This document shows positions 23,365-29,204 of a stretch of DNA of 29,204 bases, one piece after another. Numbering within the stretch: the stretch's first letter is position 1; each line of letters starts with the position of its first letter. The notes beneath the pieces were generated by a model. That model searched no databases, was not told the origin of the DNA, and worked only from the letters and a program-made list of their open reading frames with translations. The stretch is from Nitrospirota bacterium (lineage in GTDB: Bacteria > Nitrospirota > Thermodesulfovibrionia > Thermodesulfovibrionales > JdFR-88): NCBI GenBank assembly GCA_021819985.1, contig JAKAEG010000001.1:1-29204 (forward strand). Reading direction: 5' to 3'. The translations under genes and the position numbers were made by a program.

Positions 23365-23386
23365 AACACGAAATTAAAAATCATAA
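23358..23386 (+). promoter_or_regulatory. Candidate NikR operator overlapping the nikR promoter
   Basis: TTATGAT-N15-ATCATAA is a perfect 7-bp dyad covering the -10 box and the predicted transcription start. It resembles the E. coli NikR box (GTATGA-N16-TCATAC), although the comparable spacing here is 17. Position and symmetry fit nickel-dependent autorepression. Confidence 0.6.
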
Positions 23387-23390
23387 CACC

Positions 23391-23807
23391 ATGGCAATTG
23401 TCAGATTTGGAATATCATTAGACAGCGCGTTACTTGAGCGGTTCGATGGCCGCATAAAGAAAAAGGACTACGCTAACCGGAGCGAGGCGATCAGGGACCT
23501 TATCAGGGACAGCCTTGTCGTGGAAGAATGGGAATCGGCCACCGCCGAGACCGTGGGGACTATAACACTTGTCTATTCCCATGACACCAGGGAACTCACG
23601 GACAATCTTACCGATTTGCAGCATCACTACCACAACTCGATAATCTCGGCGATGCATATACACTTGGATGAGCACAATTGCCTTGAAGTTATTGTGGTAA
23701 AAGGCAGGGCGAAGGATATAAGAACGATAGCCGACAGACTGATCGGCACAAAAGGAGTGAAACACGGAAAACTTACGGTGACGACTACCGGGAAACGTCT
23801 GAAGTAA
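23391..23807 (+). CDS. nikR: Nickel-responsive transcriptional regulator NikR
   Basis: A 138-residue regulator. The N-terminal ribbon-helix-helix is VRFGISLDSALLERFDG, with YANRSEAIRDLIRD. The C-terminal ACT-like domain carries all four high-affinity nickel ligands by alignment with E. coli NikR (H76, H87, H89, C95): here H78 (in LQHHYHN), H89 and H91 (AMHIHLDEHNC) and C97. With nickel bound it should repress nickel uptake genes. The likely target is the ECF operon at 25.9-28.7 kb, plus its own promoter. Confidence 0.94.
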   Translation: MAIVRFGISLDSALLERFDGRIKKKDYANRSEAIRDLIRDSLVVEEWESATAETVGTITLVYSHDTRELTDNLTDLQHHYHNSIISAMHIHLDEHNCLEVIVVKGRAKDIRTIADRLIGTKGVKHGKLTVTTTGKRLK

Positions 23808-23843
23808 AATTTTTTTGTCGCATGGTAGCACGTTTTTCGGAAA

Positions 23844-23857
23844 GATAACACTAAATT
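23844..23857 (+). promoter_or_regulatory. 14-bp motif shared with the nikR promoter region
   Basis: GATAACACTAAATT here matches GATAACACGAAATT at 23362-23375, inside the nikR dyad, at 13 of 14 positions. It lies upstream of the YHS-domain gene. It may be a half-site for the same regulator, or simply duplicated sequence. Confidence 0.4.
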
Positions 23858-23886
23858 GGTCTCTAGCTGGATCTCTGGGAGCATTG

Positions 23887-23952
23887 ACTTGCCTTGAAAG
23901 GAGGTAATCCTATTTAAGTTTTTTAGTAGGCTCAAAATAAACAGAGTTGATA
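23887..23952 (+). repeat. Copy B of the roughly 66-bp direct repeat
   Basis: ACTTGCCTTGAAAGGAGGTAA... through ...AAAATAAACAGAGTTGAT, matching copy A at 17752-17819. In copy A the first bases are the final codons of the Cys-rich gene; here they are not coding. Weaker similarity may extend about 20 bp further upstream. It lies just before the YHS gene. Confidence 0.85.
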
Positions 23953-23985
23953 TTGATTTTTGGTTGGGAACTTAAGAAAGGGATA

Positions 23986-24330
23986 ATGCAAATGATGAGA
24001 AAGGACTTTCATCTCTGGAGATCAGCGGCCGCACTTGCGACAATTATTCTGTTGATGGGGAGCGGGACCTTCATGCCTTTTGCGTGTGCTGCATCCGTCA
24101 CAAATAGCTCTTCAGTACCAAAGCCGGAAATGGTGGGAAATAAATTCTGCTCGGTAAGCGGCGACAGGATCAACGAAAAAAACAAGGTGACTTACGAATA
24201 TAAGGGCAAGGTCTATAATTTCTGCTCCCCGGATTGCGTTGAGGAGTTCAAAAAGGACCCTGAAAAATATCTTGAAAAAATGGAAAAAGCGTATAAAGGA
24301 GCAGACGGCTTGAAAGTATCGAGCCACTGA
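23986..24330 (+). CDS. Secreted YHS-domain protein
   Basis: A protein of about 114 residues with a signal peptide (AAALATIILLMGSGTFMPFACA) and one YHS domain: NKFCSVSGDRI, YKGKVYNFCSPDCVEEFKKD and PEKYLEKM. The three Cys are typical for metal binding; YHS domains occur in metal-transport and sensing proteins. Several nearby Met codons compete; 23986 or 23992 follow AAAGGGA. It sits between nikR and the OprB-type porin gene, so it may bind nickel or a related metal in the periplasm (inference). A mature form may be lipidated, but no clear lipobox was seen. Confidence 0.75.
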   Translation: MQMMRKDFHLWRSAAALATIILLMGSGTFMPFACAASVTNSSSVPKPEMVGNKFCSVSGDRINEKNKVTYEYKGKVYNFCSPDCVEEFKKDPEKYLEKMEKAYKGADGLKVSSH

Positions 24331-24347
24331 ATGCGGGAAGGGAACGG

Positions 24348-25811
24348 ATGACAACATTGAAACAGCTTATTAAACTGTGGATATTCTCCGCATCCATGAT
24401 TTTGTGGCTTCTCTTGCCGGCTTTCACTCATCTCGTCTGGGCCGAAGCGCCCGGGGACTCGAATTCAACGGCGCCGGACCACGATTCATCTGGAATTCTG
24501 CCGTTCCTTTCCGGTATGTGCCGCTGCAACAATATGTTGGGCGACAGGTGGGGGGGGCTCCGCCCGGTGCTGGGCGGCTATGGCGTCTCCCTCTCGCTGC
24601 TGGAGACCAGCGAAGTGCTCGGCAATGTGTCGGGCGGCGTCAGGCAGGGTTTCGAATATGACGGATCAACCTATGGAGTCCTGCAAATTGACACAAAAAA
24701 GGCGTTTGGGTTGTACGGCGGGACCTTCAACGCGAGCGCCCTTCAGATACATGGGCGCAATTTGAGCACGGACAACCTCCTGGTTTTGCAAAGCGCCAGC
24801 GGCATAGAGGCCTGGCGCTCCACGCGGCTGTGGGAGCTCTGGTATCAGCAGCAGTTCGATAAGGCTGACGCGTATGACGTAAAAATCGGCCAGCAAAGCC
24901 TCGATCAGGAGTTCATGGTGAGCCAGAATGCGCTGCTTTTTGTCAATGCCATGTTCGGTTGGCCGATGTTGCCGGCGGCCGACCTGCCTGCCGGGGGGGC
25001 GGCCTATCCGCTCGCCTCGCTTGGCATTCGACTGCGCACGCATATCCCCACTACGCCATGGACTTTTCTGACAGGCGTGTTCAGCGGCAGCCCGGTAAAG
25101 AACAACGCCGGCGATCCGCTGGATTCGTCCGGGACAAGTTTTGCGCTTAATACCGGCGCACTTGCAATAGCCGAAGTGCAGTATGCTTACCCGCCGTCGG
25201 GAGCTGGCCAAAACGGGAAAGGGCAGCTGCCGCGGGTATATAAACTTGGCTTCTGGTACGATACTGAAGGATTTTCGGATCAGAGATTCGACGACACCGG
25301 CTCGTCTCTCTCCAAGCCTGAAAGCACGGAAATTCCGCGGACGCATGGGGGCGATTATGCCATCTACGCCGTGCTGGATCAAACGATCTGGCAACAGGTT
25401 TCGGAACCGGGCCGGACGCTCAATGTCTTTGTCCGTGCGATGGGGACTCCGCTGACCGACCGCAATACCGTTGACTTCAGCATGAATGCCGGCATTACCT
25501 TTAAAGAGCCGTTTTTACACCGCTGCTGTGATTCTTTCGGCCTTGGCGTGGGCTATGCCCATGTCAGCAGCCAGGCGGCGGCGTTTGACAGGGATGCCAA
25601 TTTCTTCAATAATTCGGCCTTGCCGGTCCGCAGCGGAGAAACCGTAGTGGAGGCGACTTACCAGTATCAAATAACTCCGTGGTGGCAGGCGCAGCCGGAT
25701 TTTCAATACTTTTTCAATCCCGGCGGGGGGATTCCCAACCCGGATTCTTCCTCCGGGGAGCGGGTAAAAAATGAGGCGGTCATCGGATTGAGGACCACTA
25801 TCACATTTTGA
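24348..25811 (+). CDS. OprB-family outer-membrane porin
   Basis: A 487-residue outer-membrane protein. It has a signal peptide (about 1-32) and OprB signatures: DRWGGLRPVLGGYGVSLSLL, LWELWYQQQF, KIGQQSLDQEFMVSQN, YPLASLGIRLR and a late WWQAQPDFQYFFNPGGGIPN. It ends in a terminal Phe (LRTTITF), as outer-membrane barrels do. OprB porins are named for carbohydrate uptake, but many family members lack a known substrate. Here it lies between nikR/YHS and the nickel-type ECF operon, so a role in metal entry across the outer membrane is possible. SD AAGGGAACGG. Confidence 0.85.
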   Translation: MTTLKQLIKLWIFSASMILWLLLPAFTHLVWAEAPGDSNSTAPDHDSSGILPFLSGMCRCNNMLGDRWGGLRPVLGGYGVSLSLLETSEVLGNVSGGVRQGFEYDGSTYGVLQIDTKKAFGLYGGTFNASALQIHGRNLSTDNLLVLQSASGIEAWRSTRLWELWYQQQFDKADAYDVKIGQQSLDQEFMVSQNALLFVNAMFGWPMLPAADLPAGGAAYPLASLGIRLRTHIPTTPWTFLTGVFSGSPVKNNAGDPLDSSGTSFALNTGALAIAEVQYAYPPSGAGQNGKGQLPRVYKLGFWYDTEGFSDQRFDDTGSSLSKPESTEIPRTHGGDYAIYAVLDQTIWQQVSEPGRTLNVFVRAMGTPLTDRNTVDFSMNAGITFKEPFLHRCCDSFGLGVGYAHVSSQAAAFDRDANFFNNSALPVRSGETVVEATYQYQITPWWQAQPDFQYFFNPGGGIPNPDSSSGERVKNEAVIGLRTTITF

Positions 25812-25895
25812 AAGAAAAATACGGAGGAGAAACTTCGCAGCGCGGTTATGGTGGACGGGACAGGGAAAGGAGGATAGAGTCATCGGTCATGAATT

Positions 25896-25923
25896 TTATG
25901 ATCACGCCTTTGACGGACCATAT
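25896..25923 (+). promoter_or_regulatory. NikR-box-like dyad upstream of the second ECF operon
   Basis: TTATGA-N16-CCATAT keeps the exact half-site spacing of the E. coli NikR box (GTATGA-N16-TCATAC) with 9 of 12 bases matching. It includes the TTATGAT half-site also seen at nikR, and overlaps TTGACG, a possible -35. It lies 33 bp before the nikM start. Confidence 0.45.
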
Positions 25924-25955
25924 TTGTCTTTACAAAATTTCATTGGAGGTTTTAA

Positions 25956-26642
25956 ATGCATATCCCCGATGGATATCTTAGTCCTGAAACATACGTGCCT
26001 TTTTACGGAGTGTCCCTCTCGATCTGGGCTGTCGCCCTCAAAAAGATGAAAAAGACGCTGTCCGTCAGGCATATTCCCTACCTTGCCATGGCGTCGGCCT
26101 TTTCATTTCTTATCATGATGTTCAATGTTCCCATCCCGGACGGCACTACCGGCCACGCGGTTGGCGGAGGGATCATTGCTATCCTGCTGGGACCCTGGAC
26201 TGCGGTGATAGCCGTTACCGTCAGCCTGATAATCCAGGCGCTCGTCTTTGGAGACGGCGGAATAACCTGTCTGGGCGCTAACAGCTTCAACATGGCCATA
26301 GTGTTGCCTTTTGTATCCTACTGGGCTTTTAATCTCATAAGGGGACGCTCCGTCTCCGGCCCAAGGCTCTATATAGCTGGATTCCTTTCCGGGTGGTTAG
26401 GGCTGTCGGTGGCCGCGGCATGCTGCGGAACAGAGTTGGGAATCCAGCCCCTGATCGCCCATGGGCCTGGCGGAAGACCCCTTTATGCGCCGTATCCCCT
26501 GAAGGTGGCCTTCCCCGCCATGGTATTGGGCCATATGGGCGCATTCAGTATAGTGGAAGGCGCAATCACTGCCTTGGTGCTCGTTTATTTTGTCAAGCAC
26601 GAGCCGGACATGATTTATGCATTCCGGCGCAAGGAGGCCTGA
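25956..26642 (+). CDS. nikM: ECF nickel/cobalt transporter substrate-specific component (NikM/CbiM)
   Basis: A 228-residue membrane protein with the invariant MHIPDGYLSP start and the second ligand H67 in VPIPDGTTGHAVGGG. In the NikM2 structure the nickel ligands are the N-terminal amine, His2 and His67, which fall at the same positions here. Other motifs are GDGGITCLGANSFNMAI. It lacks the SCSHPCGT stretch of the first CbiM in this window, so the two are distinct types. Nickel rather than cobalt is inferred from the NikR gene and the dyad upstream, and from the absence of a cobalamin riboswitch. SD GGAGGT. Confidence 0.88.
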   Translation: MHIPDGYLSPETYVPFYGVSLSIWAVALKKMKKTLSVRHIPYLAMASAFSFLIMMFNVPIPDGTTGHAVGGGIIAILLGPWTAVIAVTVSLIIQALVFGDGGITCLGANSFNMAIVLPFVSYWAFNLIRGRSVSGPRLYIAGFLSGWLGLSVAAACCGTELGIQPLIAHGPGGRPLYAPYPLKVAFPAMVLGHMGAFSIVEGAITALVLVYFVKHEPDMIYAFRRKEA

Positions 26643-26643
26643 A

Positions 26644-26985
26644 ATGACGAAATTTCAGAAAAAACTCTGGGGCGGCATCGCTGTTATTGCGCTTCTTACG
26701 CCTCTGGGGCTCATTATCCCGGCCATATTCCAAGGCGGACTGGGAGGGGGCGACGCATGGGGCGAGTGGGAGCCTGACACACTTAAAAAAATGATAGGTT
26801 TCGTGCCGGATGGATTCAGAAGTCTGCACGGTCTGTGGCCGGCTCCGTGCAAGGACTATAATTTTGCCGCGACTTCCAATGCCGGTCAGTTATTATCATA
26901 CATTGGGTCCGGAATCATCGGCATAGTGGTGGCCGGGCTATTGATATATTTAATCGCGAGGATAACCATCCGGCATGGAAAATAA
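26644..26985 (+). CDS. PDGLE-like small membrane component of the nickel-type ECF transporter
   Basis: A 113-residue protein with an N-terminal helix (WGGIAVIALLTPLGLIIPAI) and a C-terminal helix (SGIIGIVVAGLLIYLIARIT). The loop between them holds WGEWEPDTLKKMIGFVPDGF, a variant of the PDGLE signature of CbiN/NikN-type accessory subunits. It starts one base after the nikM stop and overlaps the next gene by 11 bp. Role: helper of metal loading or complex assembly with NikM. Confidence 0.75.
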   Translation: MTKFQKKLWGGIAVIALLTPLGLIIPAIFQGGLGGGDAWGEWEPDTLKKMIGFVPDGFRSLHGLWPAPCKDYNFAATSNAGQLLSYIGSGIIGIVVAGLLIYLIARITIRHGK

Positions 26986-27892
26986 AATACCTGGCTTCCT
27001 GCTTGAAAAGCCGTCATCGCCCCCGGCCATGGGAAGACTCAGGACTTCTTTCATCGAGAATGGCATCCATCATGTGGCGAATATTATCAAAACCGGGTAC
27101 ATCCAGTGGGAGACCGCTTCGGAGGATAATTTCTTCCAGCAGATCGACGCGAGAGTGAAGGTCCTTTTCCTTCTCTTTTTCGTCTTGATCGTGAGCCTGA
27201 AAAAAGACATCGTGCCAGAAGCCCTGATCGGGGTTTTTGTATTAATTTTGACCCTTATGGCGCGCCTCGATGTTATCAGCTTCTATAAACGGGTCCTCTT
27301 CTTCGGCTTCATCTTCGGTTTCCTGATCGCCCTCCCTTCAGCTTTCAACGTCATCACAAAGGGGACGATAATTCTCCCAGTATTGAGCCTTTCAAGACCT
27401 CATGGTTTCTGGATATACCGGATACCAAAGGAAATCGGCATTACGAGGGAGGGGGCTTATGGCGTCGCCATGCTTACGCTAAGGGTCATGGACTCCCTGT
27501 CAATATCTCTTTTCGTTTTGTATACCACCCCATTTCCGGAGATCATAAAGGCGCTGAAAGTGCTGAAAGTCCCCGACAGCTTCCTTATGATCATAACCCT
27601 TGCCTACAAGTATATCTTCATATTTGCAAAGACGGTTGAAGATATGCACCTCGCGATAAAGGGGAGGCTGGCGGGGCATATCAGCGATTCCGATGCGAGG
27701 AAATGGATAGCAGGCAGGATGGCGTTTATATTCAAAAAGACCAGGCTCCGGTGCGAAGAGATTTTCAACGCGATGCTTGGCAGGGGTTTTTCGGGCGACG
27801 TGCGGATTTACCGGGCAAGAAGGCTCCGCGCAAGGGATTGGATTACAGGAGCCGTCCTTTTCATGAGCGGGATTATATTTTTATTGATATGA
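26975..27892 (+). CDS. nikQ: ECF transporter T component (NikQ/CbiQ)
   Basis: A 305-residue membrane T component with hydrophobic helices at about 62-92, 107-130 and 165-190 and a final one at the C-terminus (WITGAVLFMSGIIFLLI). The coupling motifs are present in variant form: HLAIKGRLAGH and NAMLGRGFSGD. An N-terminal extension of about 50 residues precedes the first helix. It couples the ATPase to NikM. Confidence 0.88.
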   Translation: MENKIPGFLLEKPSSPPAMGRLRTSFIENGIHHVANIIKTGYIQWETASEDNFFQQIDARVKVLFLLFFVLIVSLKKDIVPEALIGVFVLILTLMARLDVISFYKRVLFFGFIFGFLIALPSAFNVITKGTIILPVLSLSRPHGFWIYRIPKEIGITREGAYGVAMLTLRVMDSLSISLFVLYTTPFPEIIKALKVLKVPDSFLMIITLAYKYIFIFAKTVEDMHLAIKGRLAGHISDSDARKWIAGRMAFIFKKTRLRCEEIFNAMLGRGFSGDVRIYRARRLRARDWITGAVLFMSGIIFLLI

Positions 27893-27902
27893 GGTGATTT
27901 TT

Positions 27903-28724
27903 GTGGAAGACATGATAAGCCTTGAAGGGATAAGCTTCAGCTACTATAACAGGATTCCCGCTCTCTGCGACATGAGTTTAGGCATTAAAGAGGGGGAGAG
28001 ATTCGCCATTATAGGCGCAAACGGAAGCGGCAAGTCAACACTCTTACAGATTATGAGCGGCCTGATACATCAATCGGAGGGGAAATATTTTTTCAAGGGC
28101 AGGGAGATATCGGAACATGCCCTGAGGGACAAAGGTTTTTTGCGTTTCTTCAGGGAGAGGGTCGGCTATGTGTTTCAGGATTCCGATATCCAGTTGTTCT
28201 GCCCGACTGTCCTGGATGAGCTGCTTTACGGCCCCATGCAGTTGGAGCTGAAGGAAAGCGAAGCCTTGGACCGGGCCTTCGAGGTAATGAGGATACTTAA
28301 TATCGAGAATCTGAAGGACAGACCCTCCTACATGCTTTCGGGAGGAGAGAAAAAAAGGGTAGCCATCGGTTCGATCCTGACCATGAACCCGGAAGTATTA
28401 CTCCTCGATGAGCCGACAAACGGTCTTGACCCCAGGACGCAATGCTTTCTCGTCGAATTGATGCTTGCCTTAAATGATGCCGGAAAGACAATCGTAATAG
28501 CGACGCACGATTTGTCCCTGGTCGGCGAACTTGATGCAAAGGTAACTGTGCTTTCAGAAGACCATCGGGTCGTGACAACCGGCAGAGCCGATGATATATT
28601 AAAAGACGAGAGTATTCTTCTGGATGTGAATCTAATCCATGAGCATATCCATTTTCACGGTAAATCTTCCCATAGCCACTTGCATTCTCATTATCTATTC
28701 CATCGGCACAAAGATAGGGAGTGA
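27903..28724 (+). CDS. nikO: ECF nickel/cobalt transporter ATPase with His-rich tail (NikO/CbiO)
   Basis: An ABC ATPase of about 273 residues. Walker A is GANGSGKST, the Q-loop is YVFQDSDIQLF, the signature is LSGGEKKRVAIGS, Walker B is LLLDEPTNGLD and the switch is IATHDLS. The last 30 residues hold ten His (EHIHFHGKSSHSHLHSH and FHRHK), a nickel/cobalt-binding type tail absent from the first CbiO. The start is GTG at 27903, with SD GAGGTG 6 bp upstream; GTG at 27894 and ATG at 27912 are alternatives. Confidence 0.92.
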   Translation: MEDMISLEGISFSYYNRIPALCDMSLGIKEGERFAIIGANGSGKSTLLQIMSGLIHQSEGKYFFKGREISEHALRDKGFLRFFRERVGYVFQDSDIQLFCPTVLDELLYGPMQLELKESEALDRAFEVMRILNIENLKDRPSYMLSGGEKKRVAIGSILTMNPEVLLLDEPTNGLDPRTQCFLVELMLALNDAGKTIVIATHDLSLVGELDAKVTVLSEDHRVVTTGRADDILKDESILLDVNLIHEHIHFHGKSSHSHLHSHYLFHRHKDRE

Positions 28725-28839
28725 GCAAATATTTATGCTTTAAACGGTAATTCTCGTCATACCAGCGAGATGTTGGACAGAGGATACGTTCGTAACTGTT
28801 ACGGCGATGAGTCGAAAGACTGTTGATCGTTACAATTAC

Positions 28840-28870
28840 ATGGAAACAACTGTATTTCCATTAAAATTTT
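28840..28870 (+). terminator. Weak candidate terminator after the nickel-type ECF operon
   Basis: ATGGAAA-N8-TTTCCAT, a 7-bp AT-rich stem followed by TAAAATTTT. The T-run is poor. The rest of the 200-bp gap between nikO and the helicase gene shows no gene. Confidence 0.3.
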
Positions 28871-28924
28871 GCAAAAAAGGAGGATTTTGTAAGTTGCTTG
28901 AAATTTTATGATATGACAAGAATT

Positions 28925-29204
28925 TTATGGATTAAGCAACCTTTCCCGCAGCAAGGTATATCTTTTTTGAGGCTTGTCATTTTTGATCGCGATTGCGATG
29001 GCCTTTTTTGTCCCGACAAGCACCACCAGCCGCTTGCCGCGGGTGATGCCTGTATAGAGCAGGTTCCGCTGCAGCAGGATATAATGCTGCGTCAGGACGG
29101 GCATGACTATGGCGGGATATTCGCTCCCCTGGGATTTGTGAATCGAGACGGCATAGGCGAGGACGATCTCGTCAAGCTCCGGATAATCGTAATGGACGAC
29201 CTTT
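28925..29204 (-). CDS. RecD-type (RecD2-like) DNA helicase, C-terminal part, truncated by window edge
   Basis: Reading the minus strand from the right edge gives about 93 codons and a TAA stop. They contain late superfamily-1 helicase motifs: AVSIHKSQGSEYPAIVMPVL (motif V region) and NLLYTGITRGKRLVVLVGTK (motif VI region with the arginine finger). This combination is typical of the C-terminal 2A domain of RecD/RecD2 and close UvrD relatives. The Walker A and N-terminal region lie outside the window, so RecD2 versus another RecD-like helicase cannot be settled. It converges with the ECF operon. Confidence 0.85.
   Translation of the reverse strand, partial: KVVHYDYPELDEIVLAYAVSIHKSQGSEYPAIVMPVLTQHYILLQRNLLYTGITRGKRLVVLVGTKKAIAIAIKNDKPQKRYTLLRERLLNP

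Noticed and set aside
24666..25394. Minus-strand open frame of 242 codons inside the porin gene
   Set aside because: Antisense shadow of a strongly supported OprB gene with no motifs of its own.
1..29204. CRISPR arrays, insertion sequences, rRNA or tRNA genes
   Set aside because: No regularly spaced repeats, transposase motifs, terminal inverted repeats or structural-RNA signatures were seen; only the two-copy repeat and the 15-bp tandem are present.

Overview
The window comes from a Gram-negative bacterial chromosome. It encodes a TonB-dependent outer-membrane receptor, TonB, an OprB-type porin and signal-peptide proteins. The PAS/GGDEF style and the C-terminal Cys signalling module (ICxxCKKIRDDKGYW) are common in former Deltaproteobacteria and Nitrospirota. 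That placement is inference; nothing here fixes the taxon. No rRNA, tRNA, CRISPR array or insertion sequence was seen.

Left third (1-10.1 kb), mostly signalling and regulation. It opens with the 3' part of an undecaprenyl diphosphate synthase gene. Then come an XRE repressor divergent from an orphan receiver protein, a PAS-PAS sensor followed by a GGDEF-tail remnant, a membrane diguanylate cyclase, and a convergent GGDEF-EAL protein with an intact EAL site. Next are a stand-alone CBM48-like protein and an ArsR-led cluster (ArsR, small Cys-rich protein, CopD-like membrane protein). A second XRE/receiver pair, a third XRE protein and a small membrane-anchored protein follow.

Middle (10.1-14.0 kb), a visibly more GC-rich minus-strand block of four overlapping genes: a VirB1-like lytic transglycosylase, a NusA-like S1 protein, a VirD4/TraD-like coupling ATPase without membrane segments, and an HD-domain protein that may be a MOBH/TraI_2 relative. 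It looks like a conjugation-derived module without the rest of a type IV secretion system.

Right half (14.4-28.7 kb), a cobalt/cobalamin/nickel island on the plus strand. A consensus promoter and a cobalamin riboswitch with an intrinsic terminator control an ECF cobalt transporter (CbiM, small CbiN-position protein, CbiQ, CbiO) and a Cys-rich protein. A second cobalamin riboswitch, apparently translational, precedes a BtuB-BtuF-BtuC-BtuD-TonB operon for vitamin B12 uptake. NikR follows, with a consensus promoter and a dyad that looks like its own operator, then a YHS-domain protein and an OprB-type porin. A second ECF transporter (NikM/CbiM, PDGLE-like protein, NikQ/CbiQ, NikO/CbiO with a His-rich tail) has a NikR-box-like dyad upstream and is probably for nickel. 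A roughly 66-bp repeat occurs before the btuB riboswitch and before the YHS gene. The window ends in the 3' part of a RecD-type helicase gene on the minus strand.
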